Shown: positions 1-8,390, counted from the first letter of the stretch. The stretch: 64,000 nt of DNA from Curtobacterium sp. VKM Ac-2865 (GCF_015350905.1 NZ_JADKRZ010000002.1:620001-684000); one strand, 5' to 3'. A program made the numbers and translations. The notes: a model not told the origin generated them from the sequence alone.

Positions 1-38
1 GGCGGCCAGGCCGCGAGCACCTCGGTCCCCGCCGTCAT
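1..38 (-). CDS. 5' end of an unidentified gene cut by the window edge
   Basis: On the minus strand an ATG at 38 follows an AGGAGG ribosome binding site at about 44-49. The first residues read MTAGTEVLAAWPP before the window ends. A TAGCGT box at 79-84 (minus strand) could be its -10 element. The gene diverges from aspS. Too little is visible to assign a function; it counts as a real start because of the strong binding site and the position of the promoter-like box. Confidence 0.55.
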   Translation of the reverse strand, partial: MTAGTEVLAAWP

Positions 39-198
39 GAGGACCTCCTCCCCTGCTCGCGACCCGGCCACGTCGAGAACGCTACGGAGCGCCCAGGTCG
101 AGCCGAGCCTCCCGTCCGCATCGGTGGAGAACACCCGACGTGAGCCGACCTGTGGAGGGAAGCGACTCCGCGCACCTCGACCGACGCGCCCGGCCCGG

Positions 199-204
199 TA
201 GACT
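199..204 (+). promoter_or_regulatory. -10 box of a leaderless promoter for aspS
   Basis: TAGACT lies 8 nt before the GTG start of aspS and no Shine-Dalgarno sequence is visible between them. This matches the TANNNT boxes found 6-8 nt before many starts in this window, which implies transcription begins at or very near the start codon. Confidence 0.6.
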
Positions 205-212
205 CGACGACC

Positions 213-1553
213 GTGATCGAACGCACCCGCATCAGCGACCTCGCCGCACTCCCCGACGGTCCCGTCTCCGTGGCCGGATGGGTCGAGACCGTCCGCGACC
301 AGAAGAAGGTGCAGTTCGTCGTCCTCCGCGACGAGACCGGCGCCGTCCAGCTCGTCAACCCCGCCACACGCGAAGCCGTGGAGGGCGACGACGCCTCGGC
401 GACCGCGCTCGCCACGACGGAGTCCATCTCCGGCCTGGCGCACGGCTCCTTCATCCACGTGCAGGGCACCCTGAAGCACGACGAGCGCGTCAAGCTCGGC
501 GGCCTCGAGGTCAAGGTGGGCGAGCTCACCGTCGTCAGCGCGGCGATCCCGGAGACGCCGATCGCCGACGACTCCTCCCTCGACAAGCGCCTGGACTGGC
601 GCTTCCTCGACCTGCGCAACCGCAAGCAGAACCTCATCTTCCGCATCCAGACCACGATGGAGCACGCGTTCCGGACCTACTGGGTCGAGCGCGACTACAT
701 CGAGATCCACACCCCGAAGCTGATGGCCTCGGCGTCCGAGTCGCGTGCCGAGCTGTTCCAGCTCGAGTACTTCGAGACCACGGCGTACCTGTCGCAGTCG
801 CCGCAGAACTTCAAGCAGATGGCCCAGCCCGCGGGCTTCGGTGCCGTCTTCGAGATCGCGGACGCCTTCCGCGCCGACCCCTCGTTCACCTCGCGCCACG
901 CCACCGAGTTCACGAGCGTCGACGCCGAGTTCTCGTGGATCGAGTCGCACGAGGACGTCATGGCGATGCACGAGGAGGTCCTGGTCGCCGGCATCACCGC
1001 GGTCAAGGAGAAGTACGGCAAGGACATCGAAGAGGTCTTCGGCTTCGAGCTGCAGGTCCCGACGACGCCGTTCCCCCGGGTGACCCTGGCCGAGGCCCGG
1101 ACGATCGTCGCCGACAGCGGCCACGACGTCGTGCGCGCCGACGGCGACCTCGACCCCGAGGGCGAGCGCCGCGTGTCTGCCTGGGCGAAGGAGCACCACG
1201 GCTCCGAGTTCGTCTTCGTCACCGACTACGACGCCTCGATCCGGCCGTACTACCACATGCGCCACGCCGACGACCCGACGCTCACGAACAGCTACGACCT
1301 GCTGTTCAACGGCGCCGAGATCTCCACGGGCGCCCAGCGCGAGCACCGCGTGGACGTCCTCACCGCCCAGGCGGAGGAGAAGGGCCTCGACCCCGCCGAG
1401 CTCGGCTGGTACCTCGACTTCTTCCGCTACGGCGTGCCGCCGCACGGTGGCTTCGGCATGGGCCTGGCACGCGTGCTGATGCTCATGCTCGGCGAGCCGT
1501 CGATCCGCGAGGTCACGTACCTGTTCCGCGGCCCGACGCGCCTGACCCCGTAG
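213..1553 (+). CDS. aspS: Aspartyl-tRNA synthetase, archaeal/eukaryal type
   Basis: A 446-residue class IIb aminoacyl-tRNA synthetase that charges tRNA with aspartate. An N-terminal OB fold (about residues 15-105, with GWVETVRDQKK) binds the anticodon. The catalytic domain has motif 2 around TSRHATEFTSVDAEF, the aspartate-site segment GAEISTGAQREHR and motif 3 GGFGMGLARVLMLMLG. It lacks the GAD insertion of the ~590-residue bacterial AspRS, so it belongs to the short archaeal-type group that occurs in some actinobacteria. Whether it also charges tRNA-Asn cannot be read from the sequence. The GTG start is supported by the leaderless promoter at 199-204. The gene stands alone and is followed by an inverted repeat. 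Confidence 0.95.
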   Translation: MIERTRISDLAALPDGPVSVAGWVETVRDQKKVQFVVLRDETGAVQLVNPATREAVEGDDASATALATTESISGLAHGSFIHVQGTLKHDERVKLGGLEVKVGELTVVSAAIPETPIADDSSLDKRLDWRFLDLRNRKQNLIFRIQTTMEHAFRTYWVERDYIEIHTPKLMASASESRAELFQLEYFETTAYLSQSPQNFKQMAQPAGFGAVFEIADAFRADPSFTSRHATEFTSVDAEFSWIESHEDVMAMHEEVLVAGITAVKEKYGKDIEEVFGFELQVPTTPFPRVTLAEARTIVADSGHDVVRADGDLDPEGERRVSAWAKEHHGSEFVFVTDYDASIRPYYHMRHADDPTLTNSYDLLFNGAEISTGAQREHRVDVLTAQAEEKGLDPAELGWYLDFFRYGVPPHGGFGMGLARVLMLMLGEPSIREVTYLFRGPTRLTP

Positions 1554-1602
1554 GCACCACCGCGGTGCGGGCCCCCGCGGCGCGGACTGCCGTTGCACAA
1601 CC

Positions 1603-1646
1603 AGAACCGGCTCGAACCACGGACGTCCGTGGTTCGGGCCGGTTCT
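1603..1646 (+). repeat. 44-nt inverted repeat downstream of aspS (copy A)
   Basis: Two 22-nt arms starting AGAACCGGC and ending GCCGGTTCT meet head to head with one mismatched pair. The same element with similar flanks (a preceding ACC, and a following TTGTGCGGCGCC-like stretch) occurs at 47334-47377. It may act as a terminator hairpin for aspS, although no U tract follows. It is better seen as a dispersed extragenic palindrome. Confidence 0.75.
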
Positions 1647-1711
1647 GCTTGTGCGGCGCCGCAACGAACCGGCGACCCCGGCGCGGGCAGGCGCCGGACA
1701 GGAGGCTCGGG

Positions 1712-1966
1712 TCAGGCCCGCGCGCCGGCCCGCTCGAGCGCCGCAGCGAGTCGGGCGGCGTCGACCCGCCAGTTGCTGTGCACCCGTCCGTCGATGAGCA
1801 CGACGGGGATGTCCTCCGCGTACTCGAGCCGGAGCGCCTCGTCGTCGAGGATCGACCGCTCGGTCAGCGTCACGCCCGGGTGGGCGGCGACGACGGACTC
1901 GACGACCGGTCGCGCGTCGTCGCAGAGATGGCATCCGGGCTTGGTGAGGAGCGTCACGGCTGGCAT
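1712..1966 (-). CDS. Glutaredoxin-like thiol-disulfide protein
   Basis: An 84-residue thioredoxin-fold protein of the DUF836/glutaredoxin-like group. The redox-active CHLC motif sits at residues 12-15 in TLLTKPGCHLCDDA, and a cis-proline occurs in DIPVVLIDGR near residues 52-61. Proteins of this size and arrangement are cytoplasmic and are thought to reduce disulfides or mixed thiols; the partner is unknown. A TACGCT box at 1973-1978 lies 6 nt before the ATG, so the mRNA is probably leaderless. It converges with aspS across the inverted repeat at 1603-1646. Confidence 0.85.
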   Translation of the reverse strand: MPAVTLLTKPGCHLCDDARPVVESVVAAHPGVTLTERSILDDEALRLEYAEDIPVVLIDGRVHSNWRVDAARLAAALERAGARA

Positions 1967-1997
1967 GCATCCAGCGTAGACCGCCCGGGAAATGCGA

Positions 1998-2019
1998 AAG
2001 CCCCGGCGAACCGGGGCTT
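1998..2019 (-). terminator. Terminator hairpin of the bS22 gene
   Basis: Arms AAGCCCCGG and CCGGGGCTT enclose a CGAA loop (plus-strand reading), 20 nt beyond the bS22 stop codon on the minus strand. No long U tract follows, as is usual in high-GC actinobacteria. Confidence 0.75.
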
Positions 2020-2038
2020 CTGCGGCAAGTCCTTCGAC

Positions 2039-2137
2039 TTACTTCTTGTTGCGACGCTGGTGGCGCGTCTTGCGAAGGAGCTTGCGGTGCTTCTTCTTCG
2101 CCATGCGCTTGCGACGCTTCTTGATGACAGAACCCAT
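2039..2137 (-). CDS. Small ribosomal protein bS22 (AURKAIP1/COX24 domain)
   Basis: A 32-residue, extremely basic protein that begins [19 protein letters not shown] and ends RRNKK. This matches the actinobacterial small-subunit protein bS22, which is about 33 residues in mycobacteria and was long missed because of its size. Nearly all residues are Lys, Arg, His or small hydrophobics, as expected for an rRNA-embedded peptide. Its own terminator lies at 1998-2019. A TAGCAT box at 2210-2215 on the minus strand is the likely promoter, giving a leader of roughly 65 nt with a weak GAGGT ribosome binding site. Confidence 0.93.
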   Translation of the reverse strand: MGSVIKKRRKRMAKKKHRKLLRKTRHQRRNKK

Positions 2138-2209
2138 GTGGACCTCGCTCGGACTGATGGTGATGTACGGACACCGGGCCGATGAAGCCGCGGAAAATCA
2201 ACCTGATCG

Positions 2210-2215
2210 ATGCTA
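2210..2215 (-). promoter_or_regulatory. Putative -10 box for the bS22 gene
   Basis: TAGCAT on the minus strand is the only TANNNT-type box well placed in the 135-nt gap upstream of bS22. The call is by eye only. Confidence 0.4.
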
Positions 2216-2272
2216 CCGGAGCGCGCCTGTGATGTCGAACGCGCCGGACGACCGGGGTGGGGTGGGGTGGAG

Positions 2273-2467
2273 CTAGCCGACGTCGGCGATCCCGCCGCGC
2301 AGGACCTCGGCCACGGCGGACTCCGGCACGCGGAACGACCGGCCGAACCGGATCGCGGGGAGCTCCCCGGCGTGGACCATCCGGTAGACCGTCATCTTCG
2401 AGACGCGCATCATCTCGGCGACCTCAGCGACGGTGAGGAAGCGCACGTCGTCGAAACTGCCGGCCAT
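2273..2467 (-). CDS. Excisionase/BldC-type small DNA-binding protein
   Basis: A 64-residue protein made almost entirely of one winged helix-turn-helix of the MerR/excisionase type. The sequence FLTVAEVAEMMRVSKMTVYR at residues 10-29 forms the helix-turn-helix, and GELPAIRFGRSFRVPESAV near residues 34-52 forms the wing. Proteins of this class bind DNA as small regulators (BldC in Streptomyces) or as recombination directionality factors; no integrase is nearby, so a regulatory role is more likely. The ATG at 2467 is the only start that gives a compact domain. It lies downstream of the ArsR-type gene on the same strand, with a 110-nt gap that could hold its own promoter. Confidence 0.85.
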   Translation of the reverse strand: MAGSFDDVRFLTVAEVAEMMRVSKMTVYRMVHAGELPAIRFGRSFRVPESAVAEVLRGGIADVG

Positions 2468-2577
2468 GGTCCGCCTTCGGTCGCTCGCGCTCGGACCCGA
2501 ACGCGAGAGATTGGTGTGACCTGAGTGGTCACTGGCAACTTTAGGGGCGCGTGCGGCCCCGTGTCCAGACTGCGGAG

Positions 2578-3093
2578 TCAGTCCTGGTCGGGCCGTTTGG
2601 TGAAGCGACGACGCGAGGTCTCGACGACCTTGCCCCACCCCTGCTGCGCGCCCGAGAACGCCGCGGTCGCGCGGTGCGAGGCCTCGGCCATGACCCGCCC
2701 GAGCTCGATGCCGACCTCGACCGTGGCCTTGCCGGCGACACCGTTCCGCCGCACCGACACGGGCTGCCCGTCGGGCGTCCACGCGGTGGTCGCGGGCGTG
2801 CCGTCGGCGTCGACCGCGCCGGTGAACGGCATGACCCACTCCTCGAGGTGCAGCAGCGGCTCCGGGTCGAGCCGGTAGTAGCGGTGCTGCCCTTCCTCGC
2901 GTGAGGTCACGAGGCCGATGTCCCGCAGCACGCGGAGGTGCTTGGAGACCGTGGGCTGACTGACCCCGAGCTTCTCGACGAGCTGACCGACGCTGAGCTC
3001 GCCGGCGGTGGCGTCGGAGCCGTACGCCGTCAGCAGCGTGCCGAGGAGCTCCCGCCGCGTCGGGTCCGCGACCACGCTGAAGATGTCGGCCAT
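2578..3093 (-). CDS. ArsR-family winged-helix transcriptional regulator
   Basis: A 171-residue cytoplasmic repressor-type protein. It opens MADIFSVVADPTRRELLGTL, and the helix-turn-helix LSVGQLVEKLGVSQPTVSKH follows at about residues 33-52, then a wing with EEGQHRYYRL. No cysteine-rich metal site is visible, and the C-terminal 80 residues are longer than in minimal metal sensors, so the ligand is unknown. A TAGCCT box at 3100-3105 lies 6 nt before the ATG, giving a leaderless transcript. The gene diverges from ktrB, with only 71 nt between starts, so it could influence ktrBA expression; this is inference from position only. Confidence 0.9.
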   Translation of the reverse strand: MADIFSVVADPTRRELLGTLLTAYGSDATAGELSVGQLVEKLGVSQPTVSKHLRVLRDIGLVTSREEGQHRYYRLDPEPLLHLEEWVMPFTGAVDADGTPATTAWTPDGQPVSVRRNGVAGKATVEVGIELGRVMAEASHRATAAFSGAQQGWGKVVETSRRRFTKRPDQD

Positions 3094-3153
3094 GGGGAGA
3101 GGCTAACCGGCCGACCACGGATGTACCATGCGATGCGTCCCGCCCATGTCCTC

Positions 3154-3158
3154 GGAGG
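3154..3158 (+). promoter_or_regulatory. Ribosome binding site of ktrB
   Basis: GGAGG lies 6 nt before the ATG at 3165 and fixes that start. A TACCAT box at 3124-3129 is the candidate -10 element. Confidence 0.65.
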
Positions 3159-3164
3159 CATACG

Positions 3165-4598
3165 ATGCTCGATCGCACGGAGCCCCCGAAGGTCCTGACG
3201 ACCTCGAGTCGCAAGCGACCCTCACGCATCGGCACGGTGCTCCGCTCGTCGCCCTCACGCCTGGCGATCGTGGTCTTCGTCGCGTTGATCTTCGTCTTCA
3301 CGGCGCTGTTCATGACCCCGCTCGCGGCGGCGGACGGGCAGTCGACGCACTTCGCGGACGCGCTCTTCACCGCCGCGTCCGTCGTCTGCGTCACCGGGCT
3401 CGCGACCGTCGACATGGCGACGCACTGGTCGGTCTTCGGCAAGACGCTCGTCGTGATCGGTACGCAGATCGGTGCGGTGGGCGTGCTGACCTTCGCGTCG
3501 ATCCTGGGCCTCTTCGTGACGCGGAAGCTCGGGCTGCGCGCCAAGCTGATGGCCGCCGGTGACTCGAACCCGCTCCGCACGCACCACGGCGCCGTGCCCG
3601 AGGGCCAGGCCGTGCGGCTCGGCGAGGTCGGCACGCTGCTCGCCACCGTCGCGGTGAGCACCCTGTCGATCGAGATCGTGCTCGGCCTGCTGCTCCTGCC
3701 GTCGGTGCTGCTCGCCGGCATGCCGTTCTGGACAGCCGTCGGCGACTCCTTCTACTACGCGGCGATGGCGTTCACGAACACCGGCTTCGCACCGAACGCC
3801 AGCGGACTCGACCCGTTCGCCCACGACTACTGGTTCCTGACCCTGCTGATGATCGGCGTCGTCGCGGGCTCGATCGGCTTCCCGGTCATCCGCGCCCTGA
3901 CCAAGCAGCTCCGCACGCCCCGTCGGTGGCCGATCCACGTCAAGCTCACGCTCGCCACGAGCGCGGTCCTGCTCGTCGGCGGCGCGGTCGTCTACATCGC
4001 GCTCGAGGCCTCGAACCCGGCGACCTTCGGCCGCGAGGGCGCCGGCCGCACCGCGTTCCAGGCCCTGTTCCTGTCGACGATGACCCGCTCGGGCGGCTTC
4101 TCGCTCGTCGACTTCGACCAGCTGAACGGGTCGAGCCTGCTCCTGACGGACATGCTCATGTTCATCGGCGGCGGCTCCGCGTCGACCGCCGGCGGCATCA
4201 AGGTGACCACGCTCGCGGTGCTCTTCCTGGCTGCCGTGGCCGAGGCGCGTGGCCGCCAGAGCATGGAGGCCTTCGGCCGCCGGATCCCGAGCGACGTGCT
4301 CCGCGTCGCGGTCGCCGTCGTGCTGTGGGGAGCGACCATCGTCGCCGTCGCCACGATCGTCCTGCTCCAGATCACCCACGAGTCGCTCGACCGCGTGCTG
4401 TTCGAGGTCATCTCGGCCTTCGCGACGTGCGGCCTGTCGTCCGGCGTCTCCGCAGACCTGCCGGAATCCGGCAAGTACGTGCTCGCCGCCACGATGTTCC
4501 TGGGCCGTGTCGGTACAGTGACCATCGCCGCAGCACTGGCCGCCAGCCAGAGCCGGCAACTGTTCCGCCGTCCCGAGGAGAGGCCGATCGTTGGCTGA
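3165..4598 (+). CDS. ktrB: Potassium uptake channel subunit, TrkH/KtrB family
   Basis: A 477-residue integral membrane protein that forms the K+ pore. It has four pore-loop repeats with the expected selectivity-filter glycines: VVCVTGLAT, AFTNTGFAP, MTRSGGFS and FATCGLSSG. About eight to ten hydrophobic segments span the membrane after a basic N-terminus of about 30 residues. The length fits KtrB/TrkH. Its last codons overlap the start of ktrA by 8 nt, so the two are translationally coupled and make the usual channel-gating-ring complex. Confidence 0.93.
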   Translation: MLDRTEPPKVLTTSSRKRPSRIGTVLRSSPSRLAIVVFVALIFVFTALFMTPLAAADGQSTHFADALFTAASVVCVTGLATVDMATHWSVFGKTLVVIGTQIGAVGVLTFASILGLFVTRKLGLRAKLMAAGDSNPLRTHHGAVPEGQAVRLGEVGTLLATVAVSTLSIEIVLGLLLLPSVLLAGMPFWTAVGDSFYYAAMAFTNTGFAPNASGLDPFAHDYWFLTLLMIGVVAGSIGFPVIRALTKQLRTPRRWPIHVKLTLATSAVLLVGGAVVYIALEASNPATFGREGAGRTAFQALFLSTMTRSGGFSLVDFDQLNGSSLLLTDMLMFIGGGSASTAGGIKVTTLAVLFLAAVAEARGRQSMEAFGRRIPSDVLRVAVAVVLWGATIVAVATIVLLQITHESLDRVLFEVISAFATCGLSSGVSADLPESGKYVLAATMFLGRVGTVTIAAALAASQSRQLFRRPEERPIVG

Positions 4599-5286
4599 CC
4601 GAACCCGCCCGCCGCACCCGCTCGGCGCCGTCAGCCACGACGCGCCCGTCCTGGTGATCGGCCTCGGCCGCTTCGGCGCCGCCACCGCCGGCCAGCTCGA
4701 GCGACAGGACCGCGAGGTCCTCGTCGTCGACACCGACGCCGGCCTGGTCCAGAAGTGGTCGGACCGCGTCACGCACGCCGTGCAGGCCGACGCCACGGAC
4801 ATCGACGCCCTGCGCCAGATCGGCGCGGGCGACTTCCCGATCGCCGTGGTCGGCACGGGCAGCGACCTCGAGTCGAGCGTGCTCATCACCGCGAACCTGG
4901 TCGACCTCGGCATCCCGCAGATCTGGGCGAAGGCGATCAGCCGCTCGCACGGCACGATCCTGTCGCGCATCGGCGCCAACCACGTCGTCTACCCCGAACG
5001 CGAGGCCGGCGAGCGCACCGCCCACCTGGTCTCCGGCCGGATGCTCGACTTCATCGAGTTCGACGACGACTTCGCCGTGGTCAAGATGTTCCCGCCCCGC
5101 ACGGTGCGCGGGAAGGACCTCGCCACGACCGTCATCCGCACGCGCTTCGGCCTCACGGTCCTCGGCATCAAGCCGCCGGGCGAACCGTTCGTACCGGCGA
5201 CGCCGGAGAGCGTGATCGGCGAGCACGACGTGATCATCGTCTCCGGCTCCACCACCGCGCTGGAGCGCTTCGCCGCGCTCGAGTGA
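4591..5286 (+). CDS. ktrA: Potassium uptake regulatory subunit, RCK type (KtrA/TrkA)
   Basis: A 231-residue cytoplasmic gating subunit. The RCK N-terminal Rossmann fold begins VLVIGLGRFGAATAGQLER (near residues 16-34) and has an acidic nucleotide-binding strand end at VVDTD; an RCK C-terminal domain fills roughly residues 145-231. Such proteins form octameric rings that open KtrB in response to ATP/ADP or NAD(H). The TTG start at 4591 overlaps ktrB by 8 nt and follows GAGGAGAGG. A strong inverted repeat ends the operon. Confidence 0.92.
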   Translation: MADRTRPPHPLGAVSHDAPVLVIGLGRFGAATAGQLERQDREVLVVDTDAGLVQKWSDRVTHAVQADATDIDALRQIGAGDFPIAVVGTGSDLESSVLITANLVDLGIPQIWAKAISRSHGTILSRIGANHVVYPEREAGERTAHLVSGRMLDFIEFDDDFAVVKMFPPRTVRGKDLATTVIRTRFGLTVLGIKPPGEPFVPATPESVIGEHDVIIVSGSTTALERFAALE

Positions 5287-5300
5287 CCACAGGGGCAGCC

Positions 5301-5334
5301 TGGAGGCTCGTGGCGGCGCCGCCACGGGCCTCCA
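5301..5334. terminator. Bidirectional terminator between ktrA and proC
   Basis: A 17-nt arm (TGGAGGCTCGTGGCGGC) faces a nearly perfect complement ending GGGCCTCCA, with one wobble pair and essentially no loop. It separates two convergent genes and carries the GGAGGCTCG motif that recurs through the window. Confidence 0.75.
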
Positions 5335-5353
5335 GTCCGTCCACTGGTCGCGT

Positions 5354-6184
5354 CTAGAGCTTGGACAGCTCCTCGGCACGTGCGATCGCCGCGTCCGCGG
5401 CCCGGCGGAGCGTCGCAGCGAGGTCGGCGTCCTGCAGGACGGCGACCGCTCGCTCGGTGGTGCCCTTCGGGCTCGTGACCGCCCGGCGGAGGTCCGCGGG
5501 CTCGCGGCCGGAGCGCTCGAGGAGCTCGACCGCGCCGCGCATGGTGCCCTGCACCATCGTCTCGGCCTGCTCCGGGGTGAAGCCGAGGGACTCGGCGGCC
5601 TGCTGCCACTGCTCGATGAGCAGGAAGACGTAGGCGGGGCCGGAGCCGGACACCGCGGACAGGGCGTCGAGCCGGTCCTCGGGGACCTCGATCACGGAGC
5701 CGGAGACGTCGAACAGGCTCGATGCCAGGGCGACGGCCGCGGCGTCGGCAGACGCGCCACCGCTGATGCCCGTGACGCCGTGCCCGACGCCGATCGGCGT
5801 GTTCGGCAGCGCCCGGACGACCCGGACGGAGTCGGGCACGCGGGCCTGGATCGCTGCGGTCGTGACACCGACTGCGACGGACACCACGACGGCGCCGGGC
5901 TCCAGGTCACCAGCGACCTCGTCGAGGAGGTCGCCGATCACGAAGGGCTTCACGCCGAGCACCACGACGCCCGCCCCGCGCACGGCGGCACGGTTGGCGT
6001 CGGCGTCGGTCTCGGTCGCGGTGGCGTCGAGCCCGCGCTCGCGGTGCGCCGCCGCGGAGGCCTCGGACTTCGTCGTCAGGACCACCGTCTCGGGGGCGAG
6101 TCCCGCGGCGAGGAGGCCGTCGAGGACCGCGCCGGACATGGAACCGACGCCGAGGAGGGCGGTGCGGGGCAGTTCGATCGTCAT
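5354..6184 (-). CDS. proC: Pyrroline-5-carboxylate reductase
   Basis: A 276-residue cytoplasmic enzyme for the last step of proline synthesis: NAD(P)H-dependent reduction of 1-pyrroline-5-carboxylate. The N-terminal Rossmann fold starts TALLGVGSMSGAVLDGLL, the nucleotide-site segment VVVLGVKPF follows near residue 75, and the family signature region LSAVSGSGPAYVFLLIEQW lies in the C-terminal helical dimerisation domain. The length is normal. The ATG at 6184 follows TAGGGT (6191-6196, minus strand) by 6 nt, so the transcript is probably leaderless. It diverges from the cation transporter. Confidence 0.95.
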   Translation of the reverse strand: MTIELPRTALLGVGSMSGAVLDGLLAAGLAPETVVLTTKSEASAAAHRERGLDATATETDADANRAAVRGAGVVVLGVKPFVIGDLLDEVAGDLEPGAVVVSVAVGVTTAAIQARVPDSVRVVRALPNTPIGVGHGVTGISGGASADAAAVALASSLFDVSGSVIEVPEDRLDALSAVSGSGPAYVFLLIEQWQQAAESLGFTPEQAETMVQGTMRGAVELLERSGREPADLRRAVTSPKGTTERAVAVLQDADLAATLRRAADAAIARAEELSKL

Positions 6185-6247
6185 GGCCCGACCCTACCGA
6201 GCGGGCTGCCCGTAGGATCGAGCAGCAGGTTCGAGACAGGGGTCACA

Positions 6248-7204
6248 GTGAGCGCTTCCGGAGGCAACCGGGCCATCTTCGCCGCACTCGGGGCGAACGT
6301 CGGCATCGCGGTCGTGAAGTTCATCGCCGCCGCGATCAGCGGGTCCGCGTCGATGCTCGCGGAGGGCGTGCACTCGCTCGCCGACTCGGCGAACCAGCTC
6401 CTGCTGCTGCTCGGCGGCCGACGCGCCCGACGTGCCGCGGACGAGGAACACCCGTTCGGCTACGGCCGCGAGCGCTACGTCTACGCCTTCGTCGTATCCA
6501 TCGTGCTGTTCTCGGTCGGTGGGGTGTTCTCGCTGTACGAAGGCATCGAGAAGTTCGCCGACCCGCACCCGCTCGACAACTGGTGGCTGCCGATGCTGGT
6601 GCTGCTCATCGCCATCGGGCTCGAGGGCTTCTCGCTCCGCACCGCGCTGAAGGAGGCGAAGCCGAACAAGGGCTCGCTCTCGTGGGTGCAGTACGTGCGC
6701 CGGGCGAAGGCACCGGAGCTGCCCGTCGTGATGCTCGAGGACACCGCGGCCCTGATCGGGCTCGTCTTCGCGTTCTTCGGCGTCGGGCTCACCGCGCTGA
6801 CCGGCAACAGCGTCTTCGACGCGATCGGCACCGTGCTCATCGCCGTGCTGCTCATCGCCGTGGCGCTGGTGCTGGGCGTCGAGACGAAGAGCCTGCTCGT
6901 GGGCGAGGGCGCCAGCGTCGCGGACGTGACCGCGATCAAGGCGGCCGTGCTCGACGGTCCCGAGGTCGAGTCGATCATCCACATCAAGACCCTGTACCTC
7001 GGACCCGACGAGCTCATGGTGGGCGTGAAGGTCGCGGTCGACGGGGACCGACGCCTCGGGGACGTCGCCGCCGGCATCGACACCGTCGAGCAGCGGGTCC
7101 GCGCGGCCGTCCCGGTCGCCCGGGTCATCTACGTCGAACCCGACGTGCTCCGCACCGGTCCACGGCCGCCGACCGAGGCGATCGTGATCCGCGCGGCGGA
7201 CTGA
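6248..7204 (+). CDS. Cation diffusion facilitator family transporter (ZnT9-like)
   Basis: A 318-residue inner-membrane antiporter expected to export Zn2+ or a similar divalent cation. Six hydrophobic segments are visible; TM2 carries EGVHSLADSANQ with the metal-binding His/Asp pair, and TM5 has LEDTAALIGL, a signature of the SLC30A9-like branch. A soluble C-terminal domain of about 90 residues (from VADVTAIKAAVL) is the usual dimerisation module. The GTG start at 6248 was chosen because the protein then begins at the family's usual N-terminus; a TAGGAT box sits at 6213-6218. It stands alone between proC and tadA. Confidence 0.9.
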   Translation: MSASGGNRAIFAALGANVGIAVVKFIAAAISGSASMLAEGVHSLADSANQLLLLLGGRRARRAADEEHPFGYGRERYVYAFVVSIVLFSVGGVFSLYEGIEKFADPHPLDNWWLPMLVLLIAIGLEGFSLRTALKEAKPNKGSLSWVQYVRRAKAPELPVVMLEDTAALIGLVFAFFGVGLTALTGNSVFDAIGTVLIAVLLIAVALVLGVETKSLLVGEGASVADVTAIKAAVLDGPEVESIIHIKTLYLGPDELMVGVKVAVDGDRRLGDVAAGIDTVEQRVRAAVPVARVIYVEPDVLRTGPRPPTEAIVIRAAD

Positions 7205-7216
7205 GCGGTCCCTGCG

Positions 7217-7684
7217 TCAGCGCCGCTCGCGGAAGAAGTCGTCGAGGAGCGCTGCACACTGGTCCTCGAGCACCCCGGCCACGACCTCGGACCGGTGGGG
7301 CAGTCGGCGGTCGCGGGCGATGTCGTAGACGCTGCCGGACGCGCCGGCCTTCGGGTCCCACGCGCCGAACACGACCCGTGGCACCCGGGCGGCGAGGACT
7401 GCGCCGGCACACATCGGGCAGGGCTCGAGCGTGACGACGAGCGTGTGCCGGTCGAGGTGCCAGTCCCCCGTCGCGGCGGCCGCTGCCCGGAGCGCGAGGA
7501 CCTCGGCGTGCGCGGTCGGGTCCTGCGTCGCCTCGCGTTCGTTGCGACCGGTCGCCACCACGACGCCGTGTTCGTCGAGCACGACGGCACCGACGGGGAC
7601 GTCCCCGGTGGCCAGGCACGCCCGGGCCTCGTCGAGTGCCCGTTCCATCGCCGCCACGTACGGACGGCCGGCGGGGTGCTCCAC
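7217..7684 (-). CDS. tadA: tRNA-specific adenosine deaminase
   Basis: A 155-residue zinc enzyme that converts A34 to inosine in tRNA-Arg(ACG). The catalytic HAE motif lies in TAHAEVLALR, and the second zinc ligands are in PCPMCAGA (PCxxC). The N-terminal RPYVAAMERALDEA aligns with the usual first helix, which is why the GTG at 7684 is preferred over an internal ATG at 7648; AGGAGG 4 nt upstream supports it. It diverges from upp. A general cytidine/guanine deaminase role is less likely, given the length and the conserved GASGSVYDI segment. Confidence 0.92.
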   Translation of the reverse strand: MEHPAGRPYVAAMERALDEARACLATGDVPVGAVVLDEHGVVVATGRNEREATQDPTAHAEVLALRAAAAATGDWHLDRHTLVVTLEPCPMCAGAVLAARVPRVVFGAWDPKAGASGSVYDIARDRRLPHRSEVVAGVLEDQCAALLDDFFRERR

Positions 7685-7741
7685 GGGTCCTCCTGGGGTT
7701 CCTCGGTGACGACCGCGACCGCTGGTCGGCACGGGGCACGG

Positions 7742-7747
7742 TACGCT
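7742..7747 (+). promoter_or_regulatory. -10 box of a leaderless promoter for upp
   Basis: TACGCT lies 7 nt before the ATG of upp with no Shine-Dalgarno sequence in between. Confidence 0.6.
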
Positions 7748-7754
7748 CGACCCT

Positions 7755-8390
7755 ATGCGAGTCCACGTCGCCGACCACCCGCTCATCACCCACAAGCTCT
7801 CGGTGCTCCGCGACCGCACGACGCCTTCGCCCACCTTCCGGGCGCTGACCGAGGAGCTCGTCACGCTCCTGGCGTACGAGGCCACCCGGAACGTCCGCGT
7901 CACCGCCACGCCGATCTCGACCCCGGTCGCGCAGACCATGGGCGTCGCCATCGCGAAGCCGCGACCGCTCGTCGTGCCGATCCTCCGTGCCGGCCTCGGC
8001 ATGCTCGAGGGCATGGTCAAGCTCGTCCCGACGGCAGAGGTCGGCTTCCTCGGCATGGCACGCAACGAGGAGACCCTCGAGCCGCAGACCTACGCCGAGC
8101 GCCTGCCGGACGACCTGTCGGGACGCCAGTGCTTCGTGCTCGACCCGATGCTGGCCACGGGCGGCACGCTCGCAGCCGCGATCGACTTCCTGTTCGCCCG
8201 CGGGGCCGAGGACGTCACGTGCGTGTGCATCCTCGGGGCCCCCGAGGGACTCAAGGCCGTCGAGGAAGCCGTCGGCGACCGTGACGTCACGATCGTGCTC
8301 GGTGCGCTCGACGAGCGGCTCGACGAGAACGGGTACATCGTCCCCGGCCTCGGTGACGCCGGCGACCGCCTGTACGGCCTGGCCGAGTAA
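7755..8390 (+). CDS. upp: Uracil phosphoribosyltransferase
   Basis: A 211-residue pyrimidine-salvage enzyme that makes UMP from uracil and PRPP. The opening [20 protein letters not shown] is the classic Upp N-terminus. The PRPP-binding segment [20 protein letters not shown] (near residues 124-143) and the uracil-site region [19 protein letters not shown] at the C-terminus are intact. The length equals the family norm. It is a single-gene unit transcribed without a leader. Confidence 0.96.
   Translation: MRVHVADHPLITHKLSVLRDRTTPSPTFRALTEELVTLLAYEATRNVRVTATPISTPVAQTMGVAIAKPRPLVVPILRAGLGMLEGMVKLVPTAEVGFLGMARNEETLEPQTYAERLPDDLSGRQCFVLDPMLATGGTLAAAIDFLFARGAEDVTCVCILGAPEGLKAVEEAVGDRDVTIVLGALDERLDENGYIVPGLGDAGDRLYGLAE

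Noticed and set aside
140-2185. A 681-codon frame overlapping aspS
   Set aside because: An Arg/Pro-rich shadow of aspS in another frame; it also runs across the bS22 gene.
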